A stretch of 64,000 nucleotides of DNA from positions 12,685,507 through 12,749,506 of the forward strand of contig NC_090180.1 in assembly GCF_024679245.1 (NCBI RefSeq). Direction: 5' to 3'. This stretch comes from Pseudorasbora parva (lineage: Eukaryota > Chordata > Actinopteri > Cypriniformes > Gobionidae). A program made the translations under genes and the position numbers. Positions 35,397 through 47,944 of this stretch are shown here, one piece after another. The notes beneath the pieces were generated by a model that was not told the origin of the DNA, ran no database searches, and saw only the letters and a program-made list of their open reading frames with translations. How positions within the stretch are numbered: the stretch's first letter is position 1; every line of letters begins with the position of its first letter.

Positions 35397-37464
35397 CTGA
35401 AGATACAGGAAATACATTGTGGGTTAAACATAAGCTGTTATTGATGATTCATACGCTTGTATTCCTTTCTGTGGCAGAGACTATCAGAACAGTGTAGTGT
35501 GATCTAAATAGGCTTTGTGATGCAATGGCCATTTTACAACAACCCCTTCCCCACACATCAGTTGTAGGAGATGGTTTAATGAAGTATGAAACAGTTTGTC
35601 TTTTCTGTTGGCACATTAACTTTACAAGGTGTCAGGTAACATAACATATTTACCATGAAATGGGTTGTATGATCACTAGTGTGGAAATAATGCTCAAACT
35701 GTGTATATCTGAAATGCTGTTCTCTTTGCCAACCTTGAGGGAGATTTTTTTTTCTTCTTGCCAACATACTATTTAACTGAAATTTCCAGTCCTGAAACCA
35801 TAAGGTTTGGAGGCCATTTTAATTCAGCCAAAAATCACAGAAAAAGAATTGTTAATTTAATCTTCTGCTATTTTGTGCCTCAGTTACCCTTTGCGGTCTG
35901 GCCAATTTGGAAAATTCCCAACACACACAGAACAGAGGGTCCAACTTAATAGGACTTAACTTGTAAACGTATATGATGCTATTGCTATAGACTGAGCAAA
36001 TGATTAGAGATTTCAACATCCCATTACCAGAGGCGGACAGTAGTGGAGTTTTTTGTCTTGTTTTAAGTATATACTTTATCAGTGTTTTTCTTTGGAAAAC
36101 TTTTACTTCACTACCAAAGCATAATGTATAATATAAAACTTTTTACTGCACTACATTTCATAAATAAAAGTTGTTTTTTTTAAACTCTTAAGCCTACATT
36201 AAACATATACTTGCTTACTTGTAATTTTAATTACTTTTACTTGAGTAAACGTATACAGCACTATATTTGTAATGTAAATAAGTATTTCGTAATATTTTAT
36301 ATGAAACACAGTGCAGTAAAAAATACAATATTATGTTTTGGAATGTTGTGAAGTAAAAAGTTTTCCAAAACACTGATAAAGTACATATACTTGAAAAATA
36401 AAATGACTTGGAAAGTAAAAATACTCCACTATTGTCCACCTCTGACCATTAATAAAAACTTTATTCAAAACTGTGCTTACCATGGACTTGCCGGGGACAT
36501 ATGAAACATTGCTTTTTTGAATGATTTTAATAAGTAATAGTTCATAATCTGTGTTATGCTACAAAGAACATACAGTATTGACCTCTGTTTTAGGGCTCAG
36601 GCTATTAGCAACAATTAGCATCAGTTTTGAACTTTTCACAAGTCATGGATGATTAGCAAGTAACACTCGGGCCAAAGGCTCTAGGAAAATGTGCCAGCAG
36701 TGACATTTCTGTAATAGGATATTGCATTACTTTTTGCAAATTTCAACACTTTCAAAACACATTTCTTTTTTTGTTATGTTGTTTGGGAAATGAAATACCT
36801 AGCGAATGGCGCTAAAAGGTTAGGCTATATGCATATGCATATGCATATTATTTTCATAAGCCATAAAATGCTATGGCTTTTGAAAATAATGTTTCACCTA
36901 CACTAAACCCAACCATAAACCTAACTGAAAGTATTAACAAAGGCAAATGTAACTATTTGATTTGAGTCTGAAGCAAATGTAAGATTTGAGCTCCTAGTGT
37001 TTAGTGCTCCTAGTCCCTTAGTGAGTGACAGAGCACATCTTTGGGGTTTTGCTGACACTTCTATTAATTTTAACTGGAAACTGCAGTGACATGTATGTAA
37101 AGGTAAGCAGAATCATGTTTTTCCAATGAGCCTATGTTAGTCGAAACAGTAGCTTTCTCTCTTTCTTAATGGACATTTTCTTGGAACAATAAATATGGCT
37201 TTAATTCCTTCATCAAGGTCTGGGCATCAGACTTCTAGTATTGTAAACGGTCCAAATAAATTTAACCGAGACGGTCAAGCTACATTATGGACTTCCTGTT
37301 GGATGCATTTCAAAGAGAAAAAATAAACAACTTAAATGTCACTTTGCAAGAGAAAACCAATTACACACGTTTGATTTACAGCCTTGCCCAACCAGAACAG
37401 TTACTCTATTTAAAAGTAAGTAGGGATTAGAGTACAGTACAGTAGATTAGCATTAATCATGTAC
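35397..37464. other. col11a1 intron 2
   Basis: 2068 bp. Contains the hAT-like element at 36028-36444. The remainder shows nothing recognisable. Confidence 0.6.
36028..36444. mobile_element. hAT-like MITE, 417 bp
   Basis: The ends are CAGAGGCGGACAGTAGTGGA and, on the other strand, CAGAGGTGGACAATAGTGGA. The 8-bp flanks CCCATTAC (36020-36027) and ACCATTAA (36445-36452) agree at six positions, a decayed duplication. Confidence 0.7.
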
Positions 37465-37629
37465 CTGGGAAGAGCTGCTTGGTTGGGGAGCTGAGTTGAG
37501 CTCGTTTGTCCACTCGGTAGGCCACATCTGGTTTGGATCCTCTCCGGATGGTGCAGAAGCCTTGTGTTTTCTTCACTCCTTCAGGTGAACTTTTAAAGTC
37601 TAAGACCTTGAGCACATCCACGGGTTCAG
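37465..37629 (-). CDS. col11a1: col11a1 exon 2: start of the TSPN domain
   Basis: Encodes about residues 39-94 (165 bp, phase 1 on both sides). The mature N-terminus begins [11 protein letters not shown] and runs through [12 protein letters not shown] and [13 protein letters not shown]. These are hallmarks of the thrombospondin N-terminal-like (PARP/laminin-G) domain of collagens V and XI. The Cys in GFC is one of the conserved domain cysteines. The acceptor ends in CACAG; the donor is GTACAT, a weak but legal GT site. Confidence 0.95.
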
Positions 37630-40600
37630 CTGTGAGGCAGAACATTGAGTGCTATGATCAAAGCGTTTGTCATTTTCATAATTCCATTGGTGAACAAACA
37701 TTATTAGCATCAGTAGCTTTGCAGCATCAAGGCAAAACAATTGTACAGTTATTTCCATTTATCGAGTTTAACTGAAGGCATAATTCTGCTAGAAAATGGC
37801 TGGATGAGAAATGAGGAAAAGTCTAAAGCAACAATATTTCTTTAGTGTCTGTCAGTGGATACAAAAAAACTAAAAAAAGACAACAACAGCGAGAGAAAAA
37901 TTAAGAAGCACTATCCAAAGATAAGTTTAATTTGTTACAGATGAGGGGCTGATTCTGGTGTGAAACTACTGTTCTCAGATAAAATCGCCCATTTACTTTT
38001 CACAATTGCTTCCAAGTTGGGTTATTATTTAATTTTATTAAACTTTCAAAGTTTAAAAACAAGAAGCCAGCTTCAATACATATTGTTCCCTTATGCAACC
38101 AGGCTTATCCTTATCCTGCCTTGAATGATGACCGCAGTGTGGAGTCAGCTGATCTACAGTGAATTATCGTTCAATAATGGAGGACATTTGTTGGCCACAT
38201 CTTGCCGTTTGAACAAACAAATTCCCATAAAATTGCCCCTAGGTGCCACACGTCATTTCGCAACAACGCTAACTCTGACTGATGCTTTTACTGTACATAA
38301 TTCCCTGCCATCGCATATGCGCTGTGACCGTCAATGAAGCAATCGTACTTTTACAAGGAACCCGAGCAGAACAGCAATAAAGATGTGAAGAAATATCCAG
38401 TAGGGATAATTGACCCCCCTACATGCAGATCCATTTACAAAGCTAAACATTCCAGGAGTTAAAGTCACTGGTGCTGGTCACTGCTCCTCTACGGTTATGG
38501 CAGCACAGCACGTCCCCAAACTTTTACAAGCAGTTCAACTCCACCAATATGTCAGGTACTACACTTTATCATGTCGCTACTGCCAGTGTCGTATATGAAT
38601 GGTTCTAGTTTCGCTCAGCCTGCACCCCACAAATGGCCCATTTCTAATGATCCTTAACAAATCTATGCTAATGCTTGAACAGGCTGAGAGATTTATGATA
38701 TAATTAATATGGCAATTTAGAGGCTGGTACTGTAAAGTGGACTCTGAGCAGCACTGTAATGTCACGCTGATTTATTGCTCTGCTTGAGTCTTTTAGACTT
38801 CGTCTTTGATGCCTTAAAAAGGAAAAGTTCCGGCCTCACTCGAGACTTGATGAATGAGGATGTACGCAAGGTCAGGGAGATAAGAGTTTCAGCTGGGTTA
38901 CTTACATCCATCACTATCCGTACACAACTCTGTGTCCCTAAGATGCATCTGTTTGTCATCACCACTGCCAACGCTGTGGTTGAGGATGACGAGTTTTGTG
39001 AAGTCTCTGAATCTCAGGAGGTTTTAAGGGAATAGGAACAGAGGCTGAATGGATGACTAGCACATAAACACTCCTATTCTGACTTCCCCGCTACCAGAGA
39101 CTACACAAACTTCTGAGTCAGGTCGAATGGACACATTTGTCTGCTGGTCAGGCAGCAGACAGGAAGTATCCCTTTCAAAGGCCTAAAAACAATAAACCAT
39201 ACAAACAAGAATGACTAGTTGTTAAGACTCATTTCTCTCACTCTCTCTCTCTAGACTCCTTCGTGTTGGATACAAATCAGGGTTTTATTTTCATATGCTT
39301 TGACATCACAAAAGGGCTCATTTTCCACCCTGTCCGACTCAACTAAGCCTGGGAAAGCACTTTAGAAGAATTATACTGAAGTCTTTGATAGATCAGCCCT
39401 ATAACACTGTGAGTAAGGCACAATAAAACCAGTAAACCTTTATAAAATATGAAAAACAATGAGCTGCGTTTGTTAAAAATAGACAATGGAAAAGTCACGC
39501 AGACACTTGGTCATCACAGTAACATTTCATTTTAAGCTCAAGAGCAGAAAAATATATATATTCTGACATTTCTTCTCTTGCAACTTTTTGTAAAAATAAG
39601 TAAAATGTGATTATTTTCTTTAACCATATGGTAAGAGTGTGCAGGAAGTGCTGATCCAGTAGTTCCTGTTCCACATATGTGGCCCGGAGCTGAAGGGTGG
39701 TGCTTTTTTAGGGTTACTGAACATGCTGAACACATTATGGTGTCGGCATGGCACAGCCTGCAGATAACTTCTCCTCACTGTACCACCAACTAAGTCCTAA
39801 TGCACTGAAAAAACGAACTTATTGTTAATCTAAGCGACTATATTTAATAGTAAATGATGCACTACTGTTTGAAAGTTTGAGGTCAGTATGATTTTATTTC
39901 TGAATGAAATTAATACTTTTATGTAGCAAGGATGCATTAAATTGATTTACAGGGAAAGAAGAGACAACCTTTTCTTCAAATGCTGTTATTTTGAACTTTC
40001 TATTGATTAAATAATCATGAATTAAAATATTTGTGTTATTTGTATGAAGGATCATGGGTAATGGCTGCTGAAAATAACATAATAAATAATAATAAATTGC
40101 ATTTTAATAAACAAATATTTTTAATTTTAATAGCATTTCACAATATTACTGATTTACTCTCTTCTTGATAGAAAACAGCTTAAATATTAAGAAAGATCTG
40201 GGTGTTTTATAGTTTTGTATAACATTGTAAAGATTTTTCTGAAATATTTGCCAGAAAACGCTTGATTTTAAACAGCTGCACATAATAAAGCCCAGCGTGT
40301 CTACATCCGTGTGCACGTTTGTAAGCTTAATGATGTGGTGAGGTCCTAATGTAGCTTTGTCAAATCAGTCTGTTGAAAGTTTCCATTCAACGTAACCCCC
40401 ACTGACAAAACATAGAGCAGCCTCTGCATTATCATTCTAAATGTGACGAATAACACATATCCAAACTCTTGAAGGAGGGGGTAATAATATGAAAGTCTTA
40501 CTAGCCTCTTCCAAAATGCAGTGCTACTGTTTTTTCTTTTCTAAACTCTAAACTAAAGGTCTCTTTGTGCTCTTCAGAATGTCTCTCAGCATTACTGCAT

Positions 40601-42594
40601 ACCTAAAGGGCTCATATATTCCAGATGTGGAGAATTGGCAGGAACAGGACCCCCCCTCTCACAGAAGCTCTTAAAAAATGTCAGTATCCGAAATCCATTA
40701 AAGCAGCAAATCACTATATTGCTCCTAATGCAACTCCACAATTAAAAGTACTGGATAATTTACATTTTTTGTATTTTCCATTTATTCTACCGGGGGAGAG
40801 CCAGAGTCATGGATAATGATACGGCAGACAATTCACAATAAAATATGACTTTAGCAGGAAATAATTTATCATCTGCGTAATCTAGCCTCTGAAATGACTA
40901 TAACCTTGAAGAAATCTGGCAAATGTTTGAAATGTCAAAATGCTGTTAAATATACAAGAGATACATCATCAACTGGCCTGTCAAGAAAAATCATAACATT
41001 CAATCTGATCCAACAAGCAATGAAACATCCCAGTACTTCAACATCAGCCCTATTTTTACTATGACCAACATAAAAAGAAAAAAGAAAAAAAGGCCCTGCA
41101 TACTCATTGGTTGAATCATTGGATATCTCGGTGGGTGTGGCCAATATTTCATGCGGACTTTGTGAACTGCTGTAAGAGATATCTTGAATTTCAGTTCAAA
41201 TAAACAATCCGGAAGACAAGAGCCAAAAAGCAGCTTTCATGCATGGAATGTAGTTGTGGTCAAGATTATTATTAAACCAACAATTTGAAAGCTTACTTTG
41301 AAAAAAATCCCCCCACCTACCAAATTGGCCTGCAGAAGTGCAATGTGGTGAAGACATTATAAGGCAGCCATTTTGAAAGAGGTATGTTACATATCTGAAA
41401 TGGCCATCAGAATAACAACAAAGGAATATATTTCACTTTACAGATTATGATTATATTTTGGATTTGCTAAGGAGAAGAACCCCTTTAAAAGACTATAGAA
41501 AAACAATGTATAAAGGCTATTTGTGATCTCCACAGGTGAGGATGAAGGGTATAATGCCTGCATTTTGATTTTGTATAGGATACAGGAGGGTTAAATATAT
41601 AAATGATGGATGTGGCCATTGTAAAATAATCGTCCACTTTAAAGGAAGACAATGTGTCAAAGTCAGAGTGTACTTCTACAGTAGCTTTCTGACAGACCGG
41701 TCTTTAGTGTGGACTGGGATAGTGTGGAGAAATGGTATCTCTCTCTGTCTGAGCAATACAATTTTCAAATCTAATTCTGGGCACTCTAGTGCCTTCACTG
41801 GTGTGTGCAGGGTAGTGCAGTTACCATGAATGCTGCCTCAGGAACTTATCAAATAGTCTATAACAGTTACACAATTAGAGCAGACTATTTTCTGATATTT
41901 ATCTCTATTCTGTGAAATAACCTACATTACAATTATTTTCTATATGTAAAAATTCGAAGATCAAGGTCATATGTGATGTTGATAACTGGGTATTTAAAAT
42001 CCACATAAAAAAACTTAAAAGGAGGCTTTTTTGGCATAGGCTATAAATGTAGGCTGCACACCTTGAAATAAAATATTTGTCTTGAAAGACTATTCCTAAT
42101 TTGAAATGCTGCATCATGTAGTCTACTAGAAGTAAATAAACCTGTAAATAATATAATAATCTATATGTTTCAAAATAAAGATCATATACTGGGTCGAAGA
42201 TATTAAACTATGCAATGATCATCACAACTTAAGCACCTGATAGCCTATAACTTACCTACGAGTAGGTTTTTTCCTCATTCAACATTTGGCCATAATAATA
42301 AGCAAAAAATAAAAAATAAATAAATAAAATAAACATTTTAAATACTCTTCATCTGGTTTACAAATGCGTTTTTACCTCGGAACGCGCGTGATACCCAAAA
42401 ATGCAGTCTATGTAGGTAGCTCAGTAGTTTTGAGACACAGCCAATAAATCGTACAATACATAGCCGGTGTTTTAATTATATTTTGACGGTGAAATGCATT
42501 TTACACATTTTAAGTCCCTTACAATAGTATACAGGCTATACTGAGGCTAGCATCACTGGAGGGCTCGCGATGATGCTCCTCAAGCTTTCCTTAC
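37630..42594. other. col11a1 intron 1
   Basis: 4965 bp. Apart from the dispersed repeat at 39855-40215 and a short CT run at 39238-39252, I recognise nothing. First introns of collagen genes often hold enhancers, but none can be identified by eye. Confidence 0.55.
39855..40215 (+). repeat. 5' half of the dispersed cyprinid repeat
   Basis: Begins GCACTACTGTTTGAAAGTTT and continues with AGCAAGGATGCATTAAATTG. It matches the start of the family seen at 6487-6700 and 58400-58765. Confidence 0.55.
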
Positions 42595-42709
42595 CTGCTC
42601 TCACATGTGTTGCCTGAAGGACAAAAGTCAGACTGAAGATTGCACTTAAAGCGGAGTTGCTGAGCCACTTTTTCGTTTTCCATCTCGTGGACCACCTTTC
42701 CTTATCCAT
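42595..42709 (-). CDS. col11a1: col11a1 exon 1, coding part: signal peptide
   Basis: Encodes residues 1-38 plus one base. The N-terminus MDKERWSTRWKTKKWL is basic and is followed by a hydrophobic stretch (ALSAIFSLTFVLQA) and a likely cleavage region near HVRA, a typical secretory signal for export through the ER. It resembles the human start, which also has a WSxRWKTKxWL block. The ATG at 42709-42707 has a good Kozak context (G at -3, G at +4). It is the first in-frame ATG after an in-frame TAA upstream. The donor is GTAAGG, phase 1; the split codon reads Ala when joined to exon 2. Confidence 0.95.
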
Positions 42710-43060
42710 GACCGGCGCCCTCAACTGTGTCTTATTTTTAAATTCGTTCCTTTTACACAATCCAGATTGTTATTGTTATTTATTTCTGCATTGCCATGAG
42801 CGGGAAAAAAAAATCAATTGGTTTTCGTCGAAAACAAACTTCTTAGTCCCTCCGCCCAGCAGTCTCTCAGACTGAAGGTAAACGGGCTCTCGTGAAAAAA
42901 GGGAAACCCGTTTGTTCCCTGAAGAGCTGAAGTCTTTAGGAGGGTTGGACGTGTGGACTAAACCTGACCCGTAAGGAAAAAGAAATGAACACGGGAAAAT
43001 CACCAGTCTTGGAAAGATCCGCCCATTATTTTGATGAGAGCTTCAAAAGTTTGACACCGT
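42710..43060 (-). promoter_or_regulatory. col11a1: Probable 5' UTR and proximal promoter of col11a1
   Basis: The 350 bases upstream of the ATG are richer in CpG than their surroundings. Two GC-box cores (GGGCGG on the minus strand) sit at 42852-42857 and 43019-43024. No TATA box stands at a suitable distance, which would fit a TATA-less, GC-box promoter. The transcription start cannot be placed from sequence alone. Confidence 0.35.
42780..42797 (-). promoter_or_regulatory. Short upstream ORF (5 codons) in the putative 5' UTR
   Basis: On the minus strand an ATG at 42797 opens a five-codon frame (MAMQK) closed by TAA at 42780, 70 bases before the col11a1 ATG. It has G at +4 and could dampen translation if it is inside the mRNA. 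Whether it is transcribed is unknown. Confidence 0.3.
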
Positions 43061-45486
43061 TCCCCCGAAAGCTCAGTGCAAAGGTGTATCTGCTCTGAGG
43101 GACCATACAACACCGGGATGATAGTGATGGAACAGCGGTTTACCAGAAGAGTCATCTATGCCCTAGATTGGATTGTCATCCTGCATCCTGAATCACTGAT
43201 AGAGGACTGGATAAGGACCATTTACATAGCATTTAACCGCTTACTTTCTCTTGTTGCTTTCCACTTTTGTAGATTACCATTTGGAAATATATATTTTATA
43301 CATATTTATTTATATATCAGTGTATTTTTTTTATTTTATCCTGCAATTTCCGCTGCAGACGTGATGAAATTACATTTTGCTCCACTACCCCATATGAAAG
43401 GTTGGAATAACAGTAGGTGTGATGGCACTTCCAGGTATTGTAGTCAAACCAGGCAAATTTTAGCTAAGAAATAAAAGAGGCAAACCAAATGTTGGCCTGT
43501 GTAGCCCATTTAAAATTCCTCAAGAAGCAGTGATAGCCAGAAAAGATACTCTCCACATGAATGAGAACTGCAGATGAGACTTAATGGCCAAGTTAAAATT
43601 CCTTCCAGAAACAATCTTGAAAGAGTCCGCTTATGGGATTGCTGTGGCACAGACGTCTGAAAATAATTACACTTTAAAAGTCATCGGACAGGTGGTGACT
43701 TTGTAATAATCCAGCAGTCAGTTTCTTTCTCCACAGTATAATGTTTAGATGAATAATTGACAGCATAACAGCTGTAACTGAAATTCAGAACACATTAACC
43801 ATTTTTGTGTGTTATCCCACAATAAATTAGAGCCATGCGAATTCTTTTTGAAAATGCAGAGGGAAACCATAAAAGTACATGAAACAAAGAAATTGCTTCA
43901 TGTAGTATATCTTCTTTCAAAATGCTGTATAAAATGAGAAGCTATTCACTAAGATGGGTTCAGAGTTCAAACTCATGTTTTACTTTAAGAAAAGATGCTA
44001 AGTGGGAAAAATGCCAACAGAATTAAACAGAATTATTAAGTTTAATACTTAAAAACCAAGCAAAATCGAATACATTTATCAAGCTTGGAACATTCATGCT
44101 TTGTATAAAGTATTGAGAGTGAGAACATGGAAAGATTTCCATGTGTCAGATAGATAACACTACCTTATGCAGTCAGCATTCATTTTTTTCCCACAATAGG
44201 GGTTTGAGTAACCATTGCCAGACCATTCTGTCTGGTTTTCAGATGGATAATACATCAACCCAAACGTTGTCCATTCAACGTTTGTAAATGCTAATTATGT
44301 GAATCCTTAGCGTATCATTTTCTTATTTCTTTTCATTGACATTTTGCTTAAAAACTAAAGAAGAAGAAAAAAAACCTAAACATATGCTGACCCCTTTATT
44401 GGGACAGGCAGAAGAGTTCAAGAAGAGAATATAAAAACATGCAACTCTAAATGTTTTTATACAGTTTTTTTATTCAGAACATACAGTTGCCAGCAGGATC
44501 CACATTTATTCTCATTTATCTATAAACCATGTGATTAAGAAATCAGTGCGCATACATCTAAGTTATACCATGCATTATATAATTATTCTATAATTGTAAG
44601 TGAATGGCCTTCACTTTTGTTGTTTTTAGACATAGCGAACCTTTCAATTTGTTTGACTAGTTTTAACTTACAGTACAAATTGAACCCAAAAGAAATACGC
44701 TCTCATGCCAGACATTTTAGATGTGTGTTCTTCAAAAGCAGTTGAAATAATTTTATACTATATGTTGATCGACCGCAGGTTTTGAGACATGAGTCAACAA
44801 CTCTGATCTCTTGTCTGTTCACTGCTCCAAACCTTCTGATTTCAGTCAGATCTTGACCTCAGAGTTTCTTGTACTAGGTCATTGCTAACATCTTGGCTTT
44901 TGAGGTTTTGTCTTGACTTCTGTCTTGGCCTGAGATGACTCTGGCAATTCATCCTCATCTGGATGGTTGTGCTGTGATCCTGCTGGTTGAGAGAGATCAA
45001 CAGGGTTAATGCAGTCATATTTAACGTTATCTGACATTAGTTGAAATTATTGAGGTAGGCAGAGTAAAAATGTGGGGTAGGTTATGGAGGATCACCAAAC
45101 CACAAGACTCTGGAATGTGTTCCAGTCTAAGCATGAGTTTCATTGCTAAAGAATAACCAGCTGCTTAAAATAATCCCTTTATTTATTTAAAAGTGGTCAA
45201 ATCTACTTGTTTATTGCAGCAATGTCATTGTATTCATTCTGTATGAACTCATAAATTGCACGGTAATGCAATTATTGCAAAGTTTTGACTATTGCAATGT
45301 GGCTGTGCATGCTGTATACTAAGCCTCCAATAGATATCTTGAAATATTTGTTCGATATAGTCATTCTTTATATACGTTTTTGAATACATATGTCAACCAG
45401 TTGCACTGAATCATATTTTTGCATGCAACCACTTTCCTGCTTTTTTAAAGACTATCCGCACAAGCAAAAGATCATTATAGTATGGG
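43061..45486. other. Upstream intergenic region, nothing recognised
   Basis: AT-rich with no coding exon, no long open frame with family features, and no clear repeat. Any long-range col11a1 regulatory element here cannot be seen without comparison to other species. Confidence 0.5.
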
Positions 45487-45495
45487 CTGTGAATG

Positions 45496-46022
45496 TAGCC
45501 TAGAAATCTAGACGCACCCTAGCGGCAGCAAATCTAATCTGCCCGTGAGTGTCGTCTAGCAACTCTCAATACCCTTCTGAGCTGTAATGGCCTAACTCTT
45601 GCCGGGCCAATCACATCGTGTATAGAGTCGGTGGGCGGGGCCATAATGACGACGGCCGAGTTGCGTTTGCGTGCTTCTAGTAAACACAGAAACTGGAGAA
45701 CGGCGGTGTTTCGAATCAGCTTTGACCGCGACTCTGGAGGACTTGGAGTTGAGCTTTTCTCTGAGAAAAGAACAAAGAACGGCACTGAAGTCATTCTTAA
45801 AAAGGGAAGATGTGTTCGGAGTTTTGCCGACCGGTTACGGCGAATGTTTAATCTATCAACAAGCTCTGTTTCACCTTTGTTGCTCTGGTTGGTTGTAGCG
45901 CTATCCTATCGCGTGCAGAGGGAGTTTGAAAGACAACCGTTTATCCCGCCCCTTAGATTGAGCCCTGTCTATGGTGAGTTTCCAGACCAAACATCTTGAT
46001 GTGGGTCTGGCTTGTCAGGCTA
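45496..46022 (+). mobile_element. TIR element, 527 bp, 9-bp duplication, carrying a helicase fragment
   Basis: Ends are TAGCCT and AGGCTA. CTGTGAATG is present on both sides (45487-45495 and 46023-46031), an exact 9-bp target duplication. The right end (GTCTGGCTTGTCAGGCTA) is a frequent zebrafish-type repeat end. The superfamily is unclear; 9 bp would suit a Mutator-like element. It contains the helicase-like frame listed next. Confidence 0.75.
45671..45898 (+). pseudogene. RecQ-helicase-like fragment inside the TIR element
   Basis: The plus-strand frame reads LEDLELSFSLRKEQRTALKS, then FLKREDVFGVLPTGYGECLI. This looks like the N-terminal part of a RecQ/DEAD-type helicase: a Q-motif-like xLRxEQxxAL, then DVxxVLPTGxGKS (Walker A). 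Here the Walker A lysine-serine is replaced by Glu-Cys, so ATP binding would be lost. It stops after about 75 residues with no DEAH or later motifs. It is a captured or degenerate fragment, not a working gene. Confidence 0.65.
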
Positions 46023-46221
46023 CTGTGAATGAGCATTTAATTTCATGTTTGATATGAAATTAACTGAATAAACTGGGGTATCAAAGATTTGCTGACTGAA
46101 TGAACTTCAGGAGCTGGCATGTCCTTCATTCAGTTGGGCATACGAGTCAATCAGGTACACAAGGAGAAATGGTACAAATAATTAAAATTATATAATGTAA
46201 TCTAAACTCAAAAAGTGTTGG

Positions 46222-46895
46222 TTAAAGGGTCACTTCAGTGATTTAGCATATGGCTTTGTATCAGTAGAAAACCCAGGAGTATATTCAATTGATCGTCCGA
46301 TCACACAAACCTCATCTTTTTGTGTCATCTGAGGATTTTTTGGCCAGAGGCTAAAGACTAAAGTCAGTAGAACGAGCTATTTACGCATGTTTTCAACCCG
46401 TCCATGGGGGAAAAAATGTATTAATATGAAAGTTAAGCTTCCAAAGGCATGAACTGAAAACGCACCAGACTGATCACACGCTGTGAATATATGCCGCGGA
46501 CGCGCTTACCTCAGCTCTCATGATGAATGTAATCTGACTCCTGTTGCGTTTGTGCCATGACACTCACTCAGCTCACACACACCTTATTGAACAGAGATGT
46601 TCAGTTTATAATTGTAGTGCCTGTTTTCTAACTGAACTGATTTTATTAAAATAAATGCGGTGGACAAGTGATCCAGTAATCCAGCGGTGGCTTTGGGAGT
46701 GATCTCGTAGGGCAGCGAAGCTAGTGCATTCTGGGATTTGTTGTCTTTCATCCACATGAGACAAAAATACATTTTCTGTCTTTTCTCAGTCTAGAAGGCA
46801 TCAAATAAAATAAAAAAAAACTTCACATTTCTACCATATAAATGACCCATTTTAAATACAAAGTGTAATGCTAAATCACTGAAGTAACCCTTTAA
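46222..46895. mobile_element. TTAA-flanked MITE, 674 bp (AGGGTTACTTCAGTGATTTA family)
   Basis: TTAAAGGGTCACTTCAGTGA at the left is mirrored by the right end (TCACTGAAGTAACCCTTTAA). TTAA flanks at 46222 and 46892. No coding capacity. A second copy lies at 54349-55045. Confidence 0.8.
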
Positions 46896-47280
46896 GTGAA
46901 TACAATCAAGTATATCATAACATGCAAAAATAACAAGCATGTGACCTCCTTACTGGCTCAGTGGTGTAACTTACAGAAAGCATTTCTGAACTAGTGTTGT
47001 CAAAAGTACAGACTGCGATACCAAATCGGTACTGCAATGTAAAAAATGTGACGCTGCTGATGGTAGACGCAGTGCAATGACGTCACAAGGTGCACTCCAG
47101 CTTATAAGAAGGGCATCTGAGAACACTTCATCAACATCTTTGTCTTCAGGAAGATGCTTTTTTGAGTGCTGTGTGATGACAGCAGTCTGTGAAAAAAGTA
47201 CAGAATGTAAGCAGAATAATTGCAAGCAGACCATTAAAGCGCTATGTTCCTCCATGCTTGTGTTTCTTAATGCCTGCTGA

Positions 47281-47900
47281 TGGTCATGAGCTGTGTGTTA
47301 TTTGTCTGAGAGTGGAGCATGCATGTTCAGCCATCGAGAGGAATGGATGCATTCATTGAGGTGATTTATCACTGAGAAAACTGCCCTTAGCTGGCTCTTT
47401 TCATGAGGCAGCACACAGGTTATGATCATGGGAATCTCGGATGGAGTTGGTAAAAGAGCTTGAGGGAGTTTTCCTCACCTCTCCTGACGGGGCTCTATTG
47501 TCTTTGTTCCAGAAGCTGAAGCACGCTCATCTGTTTCATCTGCGGAAAGCGAGGAATCATTGCGTGTCTGTGATTCTGATGTTATCAGGTGTGTTGTCAG
47601 TTGAACTGGATGCATTTAATAGATCTGTTTCCTGCTCAACACAGCATACCGCTGAATATGATGAACTTGTGAAATTTATGACTTGAGCCTGTGTGGTTCG
47701 GCTCTGAGTTATTCGCATGTAGAGGGGCTGAGTAAGCAGGGTTATGGCTGGATGCCTCAGGTGGAAAGGAATTTAGCGAATTACCTTTCCCTGGGGACAT
47801 CCTCATCTCATGAGATAAAGCTCTCTGTGCCACCAAACAATGTCCACTGTATTGCCTGGTCCATAGTTGCTATGGTGGCGGCAACAAAAAGACATCGCTG
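47281..47900 (+). pseudogene. Frameshifted gag-like relic (DIRS-type retroelement)
   Basis: Across frame changes, pieces such as SLVPEAEARSSVSS-like text (near 47510), EYDELVKF (near 47660) and GYGWMPQVERNLANYLSLGT (near 47740) resemble the gag of DIRS-type retroelements in fish. Stops and frameshifts are frequent, and no reverse transcriptase is nearby. Family assignment is from memory. Confidence 0.4.
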
Positions 47901-47944
47901 GTTTAATTTGTCATGTATCAAGGGGTCAGATAAAGCTATTCTGC

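Noticed and set aside
38775..39035. 86-codon open frame in intron 1
   Set aside because: No family features, no splice sites or conserved composition; chance frame within col11a1 intron 1.
42708..42760. N-terminal extension of col11a1 upstream of the ATG at 42709
   Set aside because: The codon at 42760 is TTG, not ATG, and an in-frame TAA lies just upstream. The ATG at 42709 matches the known start of the protein.
45631..45999. Open frame of 122 codons overlapping the helicase-like frame
   Set aside because: It is in a different frame from the helicase-like peptide and has no family features; it is a shadow inside the transposon.
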